Shown in pieces: positions 28,470 to 38,497 of a stretch of DNA of 64,000 bases. The position numbers and the translations under genes were made by a program. The stretch covers positions 1 through 64,000 of the forward strand of contig CALXOW010000001.1 in NCBI GenBank assembly GCA_944390115.1, read 5' to 3'. The notes below the pieces were generated by a model that saw only the letters and a list, made by a program, of their open reading frames with translations, was not told the origin of the DNA and made no database searches. This DNA comes from an uncultured Anaerobiospirillum sp. (GTDB lineage: Bacteria > Pseudomonadota > Gammaproteobacteria > Enterobacterales > Succinivibrionaceae). The first letter of the stretch is position 1; every line of letters starts with the position of its first letter.

Positions 28470-28749
28470 TGTCTGAGCAGTCCAACGTTTACAGGTAAGC
28501 TGGAAATGTCGGGTGAGCCACTGGTACGGGTGGCTTGGTGGCTAATGGTGGTGCAAAGTTATGGTGCATTTTCGTGCAAAGCCGGGATCGGGCGCCTTTG
28601 ATTGGTGCAAATGGCGCTAACGCTTGATCCTATTGGCTAATCGGGGCACACTTAGCCCATCAGAAAGATCAATCAAACAGCCACCGGGCGCGTTACGATT
28701 GCCGCTTGGTGGGCGTTTCTTTTACTTTATTGCTGATTGGGAGCATTCC

Positions 28750-28800
28750 ATGTTCGTCTTAACCCTGAAGCTGGCTTTATTACTGCGACTTACGAGTTGA
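28750..28800 (+). CDS. leuL: leu operon leader peptide LeuL
   Basis: The 16-codon ORF MFVLTLKLALLLRLTS contains seven leucine codons (TTA, CTG, CTG, TTA, TTA, CTG, CTT), four of them nearly consecutive. GGGAG lies 6-7 nt upstream of the ATG. A rho-independent terminator follows at 28851-28880 and leuA begins 270 nt downstream. This is the classical layout for attenuation: ribosome stalling at Leu codons when charged tRNA-Leu is scarce would prevent terminator formation. Confidence 0.85.
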   Translation: MFVLTLKLALLLRLTS

Positions 28801-28817
28801 CGGCTGGGGTGTATTTG

Positions 28818-28880
28818 CAATCAGCGATTGTGTGCAATCGTTTCGGAAATAGGGCCCTAGCTTAACTAGAGCCCTTTTTT
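28818..28880 (+). promoter_or_regulatory. leu attenuator (competing hairpins and terminator)
   Basis: CAATC (28818-28822), GATTG (28826-28830) and CAATC (28835-28839) can pair in two mutually exclusive ways. The terminator stem AGGGCCCTAG/CTAGAGCCCT (28851-28860 and 28866-28875, one C-A mismatch) is followed by six T. The arrangement supports transcription attenuation of leuABCD. The remaining 28470-28749 and 28881-29069 show no other gene. Confidence 0.75.
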
Positions 28881-29069
28881 ATTTGGCCGAGTGACCAAGT
28901 GTTTTGGGGCTCTAGGGCTCCGAGGCTCAGGCCTGTTTTTGATAGTTTAGTTTGGAGCACTCCTCTTACCAGAGGGGGTCAGCGTTGGGGTCGTTACCTG
29001 TTAAGCCCTGACCTAAATCGTTACCGCAGTTGCTCTTAACCATGGGGCACGAACAATAGGACGAGAACT

Positions 29070-30650
29070 ATGTCTAACAACGATAAAAACCGAGTGATTG
29101 TGTTTGACACCACTTTGCGTGACGGCGAGCAAGCCCTGCTCCAATCGTTAAACGAGCGCCAGAAGTTGCAGCTGGCCTTAATGCTCGAACAATTGGGCGT
29201 GGACGTGATTGAGGCAGGCTTCCCAATCTCCTCCCCAGGTGACTTCAATGCCGTTAAGCTCATCGGTGAATCGTTGAAGCGTTCCATTCCATGCGGTTTG
29301 TCACGTTGTGTCGATAAGGATATCGACGCGGTGCGTGATGCTCTATGCAATTGCGAGCACTATCGCATCCACACCTTTATTGCGACCTCGGACATTCACG
29401 TCCACGATAAGCTCCGTAAGGACTTTAACGACATTATCGCCATGGCCCAAAACGCCGTGCGTCGTGCCCGTAACTATACTGATGACGTCGAGTTCTCATG
29501 TGAGGACGCAGGACGCACCCCAATTGATAACCTCTGCCGTATGGTCGAGTGCGCCATCGACGCTGGTGCCACCACAGTTAACATCCCTGATACCGTAGGC
29601 TACACCATCCCAACTGAGTTTGGCGGCATCATTCACACCTTGTTCGAGCGTGTGCCAAATATCGATAAGGCTACCATCTCGGTGCACTGCCACAATGACT
29701 TAGGCATGGCTACTGGCAATACCTTGGTCGCCTTACAAAATGGTGCTCGTCAGGTTGAGGTCTGCGTCAATGGCTTAGGTGAGCGTGCTGGTAACTGCTC
29801 GCTTGAGGAAGTCGCCATGGCCTTGCATGTGCGCAAGGAGTACTTCGGTGGCCTCTACACCAATATCGTCCCAACCAACATCGCCCGTGCTTCGCAGATG
29901 GTTGCCGGTATCTGCAATGAGAAGGTACCACCACACAAGGCGATTGTCGGCTCCAATGCCTATGCTCACAGCTCGGGCATCCACCAAGATGGTGTCTTGA
30001 AGAATCGCAATACCTACGAAATCATCACCCCTGAGAGCGTGGGCTTTAAGGAAAATAACTTACATATGACCGCTCGCTCGGGCCGTCACATGATTAAGTC
30101 GCGCCTCAATGCCTTAGGCTATAGCGATGACACCTTCAATTTGGATGAGGTCTATCGCCGCTTCTTAGAGTTGGCTGACCGCAAGGGCCAGGTCTTCGAT
30201 TACGACTTAGAAGCCCTCTTGTTCCTCTCGCACGATATGGAGGAGCAAACTCAGTTCGAGCTTGATAACTTGAACGTGGTCTGCGGTGGCTCGGGTGTCA
30301 TTCCAACCGCCTCGGTCCGCATGAAGATCGGCAATGAGACCTTTGTTGAGTCGGGCACCGGTGACGGCCCAGTTGATGCCGTGTTCAACTGCATCACGCG
30401 CCTCACCAAGATCGACTGCAAGCTGGTTGACTACAACATCGCCGCTACCTCCGAGGGTATGAACGCCCAAGGCCAGGTGGACGTTGATGTGCTCTACAAC
30501 GGCCGCAAGTACCACGGTAAGGGCTTATCCACCGATATTATCGAGTCCTCGGCCTTAGCCTTAATTCACGCTTGCAACAGTATCTACCGCGCTCAATTCA
30601 TCGAAAAGCAGCGCCACGATCTCCCAGAGGTTGACTCCCACGGGGTCTAA
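29070..30650 (+). CDS. leuA: 2-isopropylmalate synthase
   Basis: This enzyme condenses acetyl-CoA with 2-oxoisovalerate, the first committed step of leucine synthesis. The 526-residue product (E. coli 523) shows the DRE-TIM motif FDTTLRDGEQALLQ, the metal-binding HCHNDLGMATGNTL and NGLGERAGNCSLEE, and a C-terminal regulatory domain (about residues 390-510) where leucine feedback acts in the family. AGGAC precedes the ATG. It heads the leuABCD operon behind the leuL attenuator. Confidence 0.97.
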   Translation: MSNNDKNRVIVFDTTLRDGEQALLQSLNERQKLQLALMLEQLGVDVIEAGFPISSPGDFNAVKLIGESLKRSIPCGLSRCVDKDIDAVRDALCNCEHYRIHTFIATSDIHVHDKLRKDFNDIIAMAQNAVRRARNYTDDVEFSCEDAGRTPIDNLCRMVECAIDAGATTVNIPDTVGYTIPTEFGGIIHTLFERVPNIDKATISVHCHNDLGMATGNTLVALQNGARQVEVCVNGLGERAGNCSLEEVAMALHVRKEYFGGLYTNIVPTNIARASQMVAGICNEKVPPHKAIVGSNAYAHSSGIHQDGVLKNRNTYEIITPESVGFKENNLHMTARSGRHMIKSRLNALGYSDDTFNLDEVYRRFLELADRKGQVFDYDLEALLFLSHDMEEQTQFELDNLNVVCGGSGVIPTASVRMKIGNETFVESGTGDGPVDAVFNCITRLTKIDCKLVDYNIAATSEGMNAQGQVDVDVLYNGRKYHGKGLSTDIIESSALALIHACNSIYRAQFIEKQRHDLPEVDSHGV

Positions 30651-30725
30651 TTTCTTGGTTGGGGTACCGCTCCCAGGTAGGGGTGGTGCTCCTAAGTAGG
30701 GGGCTCTTATGAGCCCTGCCCCCGT

Positions 30726-30747
30726 GGGGCCAGTTTAGGTTGGCCCC
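30726..30747 (+). other. intra-operon hairpin between leuA and leuB
   Basis: GGGGCCA/TGGCCCC with an 8-nt loop lies in the 156-nt leuA-leuB spacer. T-rich sequence follows only after a further 13 nt. It could tune expression or mRNA stability rather than terminate. Confidence 0.4.
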
Positions 30748-30785
30748 CCGTGGAGCTTAGGTTTTTCTTAGTTTTTTGGTTTTAG

Positions 30786-31895
<1,110 letters not shown>

Positions 31896-31974
31896 TTGCG
31901 CGCGATAACCCGTTAGGATTTGGTTAGTGTGGGCGCGCCTTACTGGGCGGGCCCCTAAGAAAGATTTATTGTTT

Positions 31975-33405
31975 ATGGGTAAGACACTTTACCAAAAGGT
32001 TTTTGACAGCCACGTCGTCTATCAAGCAGAAGGCGAGGTGCCAACCTTATACATCGATCGTCACTTGGTGCACGAAGTCACCTCCCCTCAGGCTTTCTCG
32101 GGTCTTGAGATTGCGCACCGTCAGCTGCGCCGTCCTGACTTGACCTTAGCCACCATGGACCACGATATCTCGACTCAAGAGAGCACGATTGAGGCGTGCA
32201 GCCCAATGGCCCAAGAGCAGATTCGTACCTTGATGGCTAACACCAAGAAGTTTGGCGTTAAGCTCTTTGGTTTAGGTGACCCGAACCAAGGTATCGTCCA
32301 CATCATCGGCCCTCAGGTCGGCTTTACTTTGCCTGGTACCACCTTGGTCTGCGGCGATAGCCATACCGCCACCCACGGTGCCTTTGGTGCTTTAGCCTTT
32401 GGTATTGGCACCTCCGAGGTCGAGCACGTCATGGCCACCCAGACCTTAAAGCAAGGTCCACTCAAGACCATGAAGATCTACTGCCATGGCCGCTTAAAGA
32501 AGGGTGTTTACGCTAAGGACCTGATCTTATACATCATCGGCAAGCTCACTACCGCCGGTGGTACCGGCTACGCCGTAGAGTTCTGCGGTCCAACCATCGA
32601 GCATCTCTCGATGGAAGGTCGTATGACCTTATCTAATATGGCGATCGAGTTTGGTGCTCCTGTGGGCATGATCGCTCCTGATGACATCACCTTTGAGTAC
32701 TTAAAGGGCCGTATGATGGCACCAACCGGTGAGGATTGGGATAAGGCCGTCGCTTACTGGCGTACCCTGTACTCCGATCCGGATGCTCAATTTGATGCGG
32801 TCGTCGACATCGATGCTGCTAATATCGAGCCTCAGATCACCTACGGTACCAACCCAGGCCAAGTCTGCGGAGTCTCCAAGTCGATCCCGAAGGCTGATGC
32901 CATCAAGGATCCAGTGGTCAAGAAGAGCTTGGTTGATGCTCTTGCCTATATGGGCTTAGAGCAGGGTAAGAAGCTTGCCGGTGCCCGCATTGACGTTGCC
33001 TTTATCGGCTCGTGCACCAATGGCCGTATCGAGGACTTCCGTGCCGCCGCTGAGATCTTAAAGGGCCGCAAGATTGCTCCATGGGTACGTGCTTTAGCCG
33101 TTCCTGGCTCGGTTTGGGTCAAGGAGCAAGCTGAGCGTGAGGGCTTAGATCAGATCTTCAAGGAAGCAGGCTTTGAGTGGCGCTTACCAGGCTGCTCGAT
33201 GTGCCTGGCCATGAACGATGATAAGGCCGGGGCTGGTCAGCGCGTGGCTTCGACCTCGAACCGCAATTTCGTGGGCCGTCAAGGCAAGGGCGCCCGCACC
33301 CACCTCATGAGCCCAGCTTCGGTTGCAGCTTGCGCCATCAAGGGCTGCTTATGTGATGTCCGTGATTTCTTAGATCACGATGCAGGCGAGACGAGCGGCA
33401 ACTAA
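31975..33405 (+). CDS. leuC: 3-isopropylmalate dehydratase large subunit
   Basis: With LeuD this forms the [4Fe-4S] isomerase of leucine synthesis. The cluster cysteines are visible in [16 protein letters not shown] and [10 protein letters not shown]. The [27 protein letters not shown] region ([11 protein letters not shown]) is diagnostic. The frame extends upstream to a GTG at 31927, but the ATG at 31975 gives the family's N-terminus ([15 protein letters not shown]), 476 residues. It is 80 nt downstream of leuB and 12 nt before leuD. Confidence 0.97.
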   Translation: MGKTLYQKVFDSHVVYQAEGEVPTLYIDRHLVHEVTSPQAFSGLEIAHRQLRRPDLTLATMDHDISTQESTIEACSPMAQEQIRTLMANTKKFGVKLFGLGDPNQGIVHIIGPQVGFTLPGTTLVCGDSHTATHGAFGALAFGIGTSEVEHVMATQTLKQGPLKTMKIYCHGRLKKGVYAKDLILYIIGKLTTAGGTGYAVEFCGPTIEHLSMEGRMTLSNMAIEFGAPVGMIAPDDITFEYLKGRMMAPTGEDWDKAVAYWRTLYSDPDAQFDAVVDIDAANIEPQITYGTNPGQVCGVSKSIPKADAIKDPVVKKSLVDALAYMGLEQGKKLAGARIDVAFIGSCTNGRIEDFRAAAEILKGRKIAPWVRALAVPGSVWVKEQAEREGLDQIFKEAGFEWRLPGCSMCLAMNDDKAGAGQRVASTSNRNFVGRQGKGARTHLMSPASVAACAIKGCLCDVRDFLDHDAGETSGN

Positions 33406-33417
33406 GGGAGAGGCATC

Positions 33418-34029
33418 ATGGAAAAGTTTACTGTTCACACCGGCATTGCCGTACCTTTAAACTCGGCCAATATCGACACCGATCAGATTATCCCAAAGCA
33501 GTTCTTGCTGGCGACCACCCGTAAGGGCTTTGGTAAGCATGCCTTCCACGATTGGCGCTACTTAGACGATGCTGAGACCAAGTTAAACCCAGAGTTTAAC
33601 TTAAACAAGCCGGCCTACCAGGGCGCTTCGATTCTGGTCGCTCAAGACAACTTCGGCAACGGCTCCTCGCGTGAGCACGCCCCATGGGCGCTGACCGATT
33701 TTGGCTTTAAGGCCGTGATCGCCCCGTCCTTTGCCAACATCTTCCACCACAACGCCTTAGGCAATGGCTTACTGACCGTAAAGTTAACCTCCGACGAGGT
33801 CAACGAGCTTATCACCTATCTTGAAGAGCACCCAGGTGAGAAGGTCACGATTAGCCTTGAGGACATGTACGTCGAGTGCGCCGGTAAGCGCTACAGCTTT
33901 GACTTAGACCCATTCTATCGTCACTGCCTGTTAAATGGTCTTGATAATATCGACCTGACCTTAGAGCACAACGACGCCATCAGTGCCTACGAGCAGCAGG
34001 CCTCGACCTTCATGGTCCATAAGGCCTAA
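33418..34029 (+). CDS. leuD: 3-isopropylmalate dehydratase small subunit
   Basis: The 203-residue swivel subunit has [18 protein letters not shown] at the N-terminus and the conserved [16 protein letters not shown] loop that reaches the active site. Length matches E. coli LeuD (201). GGGAGAGG lies 5 nt before ATG. It is the last gene of leuABCD and is followed by a strong terminator. Confidence 0.97.
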   Translation: MEKFTVHTGIAVPLNSANIDTDQIIPKQFLLATTRKGFGKHAFHDWRYLDDAETKLNPEFNLNKPAYQGASILVAQDNFGNGSSREHAPWALTDFGFKAVIAPSFANIFHHNALGNGLLTVKLTSDEVNELITYLEEHPGEKVTISLEDMYVECAGKRYSFDLDPFYRHCLLNGLDNIDLTLEHNDAISAYEQQASTFMVHKA

Positions 34030-34063
34030 CTAGGTTGCAAGTCTCGGCCAATGAGGCCTGATT

Positions 34064-34119
34064 AGCCCACTGTCTGCCCCAATTTTACTTGGGGTGAACG
34101 GTGGGCTTTGTCTTTTTTT
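34064..34119 (+). terminator. terminator of the leuABCD operon
   Basis: A two-part stem: AGCCCAC/GTGGGCT outside and CCCCAA/TTGGGG inside, followed by TTTGTCTTTTTTT. It lies about 35 nt after leuD. The remaining stretch to 34331 has no gene and should hold the lut promoter. Confidence 0.85.
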
Positions 34120-34331
34120 GCCGTCATAAAGTTCACTCGGACCGAGCGCAAGAAAAGTCAAGTGGGCTATCTCAAGCCAAGACAGTGCACCTCAGGCTCG
34201 TCAGAGGGCAAGGGTTCAGGGCTGATTGGCCCGGTGCCTATAATTTGCCTGATCTGTTACGTAATTTGTGGGACAGCAGGTCTCGCCTCTAACAAATTGC
34301 GCTAAGCCTTGTAAGGAAGTTGCACGAACCT

Positions 34332-35117
34332 ATGGAGCCAAAAGTAAATTTCTTTGCCACCTGTATGGGGGTGAGCGCCTTGCCCGATGCGGCCTTAAGC
34401 GCGGTCAAGCTCTTAACCCATTGTGGCGTTAAGGTCATCTTTAAGCAAGACCAAACTTGCTGTGGCCAGCCTGCCTATAACACCGGTTTTACCGACGAAG
34501 CCCGCCGCATTGCGCGCTATAACGTCGAGCTCTTCTCCGACAATGACTACCCGATCGTCGTGCCGTCAGGCTCATGCGCGGGCATGATGAGCAAGGAGTA
34601 CGCGGAATTATTTGTGGATGCCGATGAGAAGACTAAGGCTCAGGTTGCTGCCTTTAGCGCCCGTGTCACCGATTTATCGCAATACCTGGTCGACGTGCTT
34701 CAGGTTAAGCTCCAAGATCGCGGCGTTCCCACTAAGGCCACCTTTCATGTGAGCTGCCACAGCCTGCGCGTTCAGCACTGCGTGCCCACACAAAAGGCCT
34801 TGCTGCAATCCTTGGCGCAAGTCGAGTATGTGCCGCTACCTTATGAAGAGGAGTGCTGCGGCTTTGGTGGCACCTTCTCGGTGCTTGAGCCGGAGCTTTC
34901 GGCGGCCATGGTGGGCGATAAGATTCGCCATATCAAGGAAACCGGGGTTGAAGTGGTGATTGCTGCCGATCACGGCTGTATCCTCAACATCAGCACCGCG
35001 CTGCACAAGCAGGGCCTCGACCACATCAAGGTCTACTCGCTCTACGATTTCATTTGGCAACGCGTCAGCCCTAATCTTACCGAGACAATTCCTTGTGCTG
35101 CGGTGGGAGGTGTGTAA
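34332..35117 (+). CDS. lutA: lactate utilisation Fe-S protein LutA (LldE/YkgE)
   Basis: The 261-residue subunit of the LutABC L-lactate oxidising complex carries two CCG domains: QDQTCCGQPAYNTG with PSGSCAGMMS, and SCHSLRVQHC with YEEECCGFGGTFSV. The cysteine-rich CCG motifs bind an Fe-S cluster, as in heterodisulphide-reductase-like proteins. The frame opens at a TTG (34320), but AAGGAAG directly abuts that codon, so the ATG at 34332 is preferred. The stop codon overlaps the next start (TAATG). Confidence 0.93.
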   Translation: MEPKVNFFATCMGVSALPDAALSAVKLLTHCGVKVIFKQDQTCCGQPAYNTGFTDEARRIARYNVELFSDNDYPIVVPSGSCAGMMSKEYAELFVDADEKTKAQVAAFSARVTDLSQYLVDVLQVKLQDRGVPTKATFHVSCHSLRVQHCVPTQKALLQSLAQVEYVPLPYEEECCGFGGTFSVLEPELSAAMVGDKIRHIKETGVEVVIAADHGCILNISTALHKQGLDHIKVYSLYDFIWQRVSPNLTETIPCAAVGGV

Positions 35118-35773
35118 TGGCGACGATCGACCAAATTTCCGCTCGCGCCCGGCAGGCTCTGTTTGCGCGCTTACCGCAGACTGATGACGTCTTACCTCGG
35201 ATTCCGGTAGGTGATGCGGCCTGCCATGTCAAGACCTCAGGTGATCTCAAGGCTAACTTCCTGGCGACCGCTGCCGCCAATAAGTTTCAGGTGCACAGCT
35301 GCACTCAGGCCGAGCTGCTTAATACTGTGAATTCATTGTTAGCCCAGCACGCCGTCAAGTCCTTGCTCTGCAGCGCGGATCTGCCCTTTGCCTTAAGTGA
35401 GCTTAATGGGGTCGAGCCCTTGGTCTTTGACCGCCCGCTCGAAGAGATGCGCGAGCAAGTTTTTGGGGCCGATGCCGCCCTGTGCGTGGGAACGGCGGGC
35501 GCCTCGAGCTCGGGCAACGTCCTTTGTGCCTCGTCGCCGCAGGCACCACGCTGCTTGACCTTGGTACCGCCGATCTTAGTGCTCTTGCTACCCGAGTCGC
35601 GCCTGGTGGCCAGCCCGGAGGCGGCCATTAATTTGGCCTTAAAGTCGGGGGCTCATCCTGCTAACTTGGTCTTTACCGCCGGTCCGGCGCGTACCGCCGA
35701 TATTGAGCTCATCACGATCTTTGGCGCGCACGGTCCGCACACGGTCGAGCTCGTGGTTTATGGGGAGGATTAG
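35117..35773 (+). CDS. lutC: lactate utilisation protein LutC (LldG/YkgG)
   Basis: This 218-residue LUD-domain protein is the third component of LutABC-type lactate oxidation. Recognisable blocks are GADAALCVGTAGASSSGNVL, ILVLLLPESRLVAS and the C-terminal FTAGPARTADIELITIFGAHGPHTVELV (GPSRTADIE-HGP motif of the family). ATG at 35117 overlaps the lutA stop and is preceded by GGGAGG. Here lutC precedes lutB, unlike the lutA-lutB-lutC order of Bacillus and E. coli ykgEFG. Confidence 0.92.
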   Translation: MATIDQISARARQALFARLPQTDDVLPRIPVGDAACHVKTSGDLKANFLATAAANKFQVHSCTQAELLNTVNSLLAQHAVKSLLCSADLPFALSELNGVEPLVFDRPLEEMREQVFGADAALCVGTAGASSSGNVLCASSPQAPRCLTLVPPILVLLLPESRLVASPEAAINLALKSGAHPANLVFTAGPARTADIELITIFGAHGPHTVELVVYGED

Positions 35774-35775
35774 GG

Positions 35776-37209
35776 ATGAGTCAGATTGTTTCGCATAAGG
35801 ACGCAGTGCGCGCCAAGCTCAAGGAACAGGATTTACATCAGGCGCTTGATCATGCGGTGCACAATATCCATCGTAATCGTACCCAGTGTTTAGCTGAGCA
35901 TTTCCCCCAGTGGGAGGAAATGCGCACTGAGGCCCAAGCCCTCAAAAGCGCAGCGGTGGAGCACCTGGGTGCCTTAGTCGCGCAATTTGAGGCTCAGGCG
36001 ACCAAGAATGGCATCAAGGTCCACTATGCCCAAAACGCCGCTGATGCCTGCGCCATCATTGAGCAGCTCATCACCGAGCACCAGATCACGCGCGTGATCA
36101 AAGCCAAGACTATGGTGAGCGAGGAAATCGGGCTACAAGACTATCTACATGAGCATGGCCATGAAGTTGAGGTGTCGGACGTGGGCGACCTCATCGTCCA
36201 TCTCAATCACGAGCATCCGGTGCATATCTTGGCGCCTGCGATGCACCATGACCGCTACTCGATCGGCAAGATCTTCGCTCAAAACCTTCACGTGGCCGAA
36301 GAGCACGAGCCGGAGCGTCTGATGTTAATTGCGCGTCAGCATTTACGTACGGCCTTTGAGCACTTGCAAATGGGCATCAGCGGCGTGAACTTTGCCGCCG
36401 CCAAAGAAGGCGCTCTGTGGCTGATTGAGAATGAGGGCAATGGCCGCATGTGCACGACGATGCCAGATATCCACGTCGCCCTGTGTGGTATTGAGAAAAT
36501 CGTGCCCTCGCTTCACGAGGCCAGCACCTTAGCCCAAATGGTACCGGCCGCCGGTTTGGGCCAATTTGTCCCGACCTTCAATAACGTCATCTTAGGACCA
36601 CGCCGCAAAGGCGAGTTAGATGGTCCGCGTGAGGTGCATGTTATCTTGCTTGACAATGGCCGCGCCGCCATTGCCACCAAGCCGGAATATCGCAGCGTAT
36701 TGCGCTGTCTGCGCTGCAGTGCCTGCATGAATTTCTGCCCAGTGTTCAAGCAAGTAGGTGGTCATGCTTATCTCACCACGTACCCAGGCCCGATTGGCTT
36801 AGCGCTCTCGCCCCAGCTGCACAACCTGGCCCAATGCGGCCACATGCTCACCATGTGCTCGCAGTGCAAGCGTTGTGCGGAGGTCTGCCCGGTCAAGATT
36901 CCATTGCCTGATCTCATCTTGCAGCTACGCCGTCACTATGTGGAGCAAGCGGCACACCCCGATCAAGAAACGGTCAAGCGGCTGCGCTTACTGCGCCTCA
37001 CCTTTGCGCTCTTTGCTCAGATGGCAGTCAGTGGCAAGCTATGGCGCAATCTGATGAAGAAGTCCTATGCCGCCGACTTCTTTGTGCAGCTCACCGGCAA
37101 GGCCTTATTGCCTCCAGCCAAGCGCTGGGCCTATGGCCACACGCTACCGCGCCTTAAGAGCACCTTCTACCGCGATATCGCTCAGCTCGAGGGCGTGGAA
37201 GTCCAATAG
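35776..37209 (+). CDS. lutB: lactate utilisation Fe-S protein LutB (LldF/YkgF)
   Basis: The 477-residue Fe-S subunit has an N-terminal LUD domain (VIKAKTMVSEEIGLQDYL, then AAKEGALWLIENEGNGRM) and two 4Fe-4S motifs: CLRCSACMNFCPVF and CSQCKRCAEVCPVK. Electrons from lactate probably pass through these clusters to the quinone pool. It starts 2 nt after lutC. No lactate permease (lldP) or regulator is adjacent. A 24-nt imperfect tandem repeat (CAGTGGCCAGCCCGGTAGCT-like) lies just behind it at about 37230-37280. Confidence 0.95.
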   Translation: MSQIVSHKDAVRAKLKEQDLHQALDHAVHNIHRNRTQCLAEHFPQWEEMRTEAQALKSAAVEHLGALVAQFEAQATKNGIKVHYAQNAADACAIIEQLITEHQITRVIKAKTMVSEEIGLQDYLHEHGHEVEVSDVGDLIVHLNHEHPVHILAPAMHHDRYSIGKIFAQNLHVAEEHEPERLMLIARQHLRTAFEHLQMGISGVNFAAAKEGALWLIENEGNGRMCTTMPDIHVALCGIEKIVPSLHEASTLAQMVPAAGLGQFVPTFNNVILGPRRKGELDGPREVHVILLDNGRAAIATKPEYRSVLRCLRCSACMNFCPVFKQVGGHAYLTTYPGPIGLALSPQLHNLAQCGHMLTMCSQCKRCAEVCPVKIPLPDLILQLRRHYVEQAAHPDQETVKRLRLLRLTFALFAQMAVSGKLWRNLMKKSYAADFFVQLTGKALLPPAKRWAYGHTLPRLKSTFYRDIAQLEGVEVQ

Positions 37210-37412
37210 CGCGTCAGGGGCGGCTCAGCCAGTGGCCAGCCCGGTAGCTTAGCCGATGGCCAGTTCGGTGGCTAGCCTGATCTTGGAGTGCCGCCCGATC
37301 TCCTCCCGAGGGTGTTTATAGCTCTGTTAGTGGGGCGAGGCTTGGTACTGTTTAGGGACTAGGCTTAGCCCCACCTTTGCGCTAAGCTAAGGATATGGCG
37401 CGGGAGGGTGTT

Positions 37413-38339
37413 ATGAGATATCGCAATGCCATCGAAGATAGCTTGGTCATTGAGGACAATGAGCTCTTGCCCTTAGTGACGCTGCGTCCTAGTGACCCTA
37501 TGGTGCGTTACGACGAGACCGGCACCAAGGTCTTGCTCCTCAATGTCCATTGCCACCCTGAGACCTTTAAGCCCCAGACTGCGGGTTATTTGATCTTTCA
37601 CCTCTGGACTTTTACCGACCTTGAGTTCTTAGCGTGGCTTGAAGCGCGCGGCATCAAGTATCATGGCGCTAATTGGGCGGTGCGCCTAAATCAGCTCTTA
37701 GGCATGCCCGCCACGCGCTATAGCACCCATGTTTCCGGCTTTTGGGTCAAGCCCGAGTCCGTGATTCGCCCCGCCTATAGTTTCGACGTCTTCAATCCCA
37801 TCCCCACTCCTTCCTTCCGCTCCACGCTCGATCTCTACCGAGCATTACGCGCCCACCATACCAAACAGGAACAACGGGCGTCGCAGGACACCCCCAGAGC
37901 GCCAGCTGCTCAGCCGGGGCCAGCTGCCACGAAGGAACCAGGCACCAAGCAGGATGCTGAGTTAGAGCCAGGCACACCGCAGAATGCTGAGTTGGAGCCG
38001 GACTTTGCGCTGGAGCAAGATTGGGATGCGGTGCTGCGGCAGGCTCAGGCGCACGGCGCGCAGTATCGGCGCTGGTTTGACCATCAGGCTCTCATCGCTT
38101 ATGGGCGCCAAGATGGCTATCCCTGGACCCGGATTGGCTATACCTACGATTGGGGCAATGCTCAGCCTGATGATAGCCGCAGCAAGTATGGGGTGAGCGA
38201 GTTTATGATTCCGCTGGGGACTAAGGTCGAGGTGGCATTTACCCTGAGCGTCAACGATTTCATGGCGGCCGCACTGAAGACAGTGCAAACGGGGGCTAGC
38301 GACGCACCCTGCTACATCGCGGGGCAAAATGCGCGCTAA
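37413..38339 (+). CDS. hypothetical protein, 308 aa
   Basis: This soluble protein was not recognised. It has an N-terminal globular part (about residues 1-150, with LLLNVHCHPETFKPQTAGYL). A low-complexity linker (about 155-205) holds two near-identical short units (TKQDAELEPG and TPQNAELEPD). The C-terminal globular part contains GYPWTRIGYTYDWGN and VSEFMIPLGTKVEVAF. There is no signal peptide. The frame opens at 37395, but GGGAGGG lies 5 nt before the ATG at 37413, which is therefore chosen. It stands alone between lutB and metQ. Confidence 0.7.
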   Translation: MRYRNAIEDSLVIEDNELLPLVTLRPSDPMVRYDETGTKVLLLNVHCHPETFKPQTAGYLIFHLWTFTDLEFLAWLEARGIKYHGANWAVRLNQLLGMPATRYSTHVSGFWVKPESVIRPAYSFDVFNPIPTPSFRSTLDLYRALRAHHTKQEQRASQDTPRAPAAQPGPAATKEPGTKQDAELEPGTPQNAELEPDFALEQDWDAVLRQAQAHGAQYRRWFDHQALIAYGRQDGYPWTRIGYTYDWGNAQPDDSRSKYGVSEFMIPLGTKVEVAFTLSVNDFMAAALKTVQTGASDAPCYIAGQNAR

Positions 38340-38360
38340 TGAGCTAAAGTTGCACTTGTC

Positions 38361-38389
38361 TTGAGCGCGCACCAAAGCGGTGCTATAGT
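38361..38389 (+). promoter_or_regulatory. sigma-70 promoter of metQ
   Basis: TTGAGC (38361-38366), 17-nt spacer, TATAGT (38384-38389). The predicted leader of about 100 nt contains GGCTCGACC, TTGGTGGT and GGTTTTT, which recur in the metN leader (50415-50458). Confidence 0.6.
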
Positions 38390-38497
38390 GGCCTTAGCTT
38401 GCTGGCATGGGTCAGCTAGTCACCCTCAGAACCCTTATCAAAGTTTAGACAGGAGACGGGGCTCGACCATCTTGGTGGTTGGGGTCACCGGTTTTTA

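Noticed and set aside
38390-38497. SAM riboswitch or MetJ box before metQ
   Set aside because: No recognisable SAM-I/SAM-II core and no AGACGTCT repeats; only motifs shared with the metN leader.
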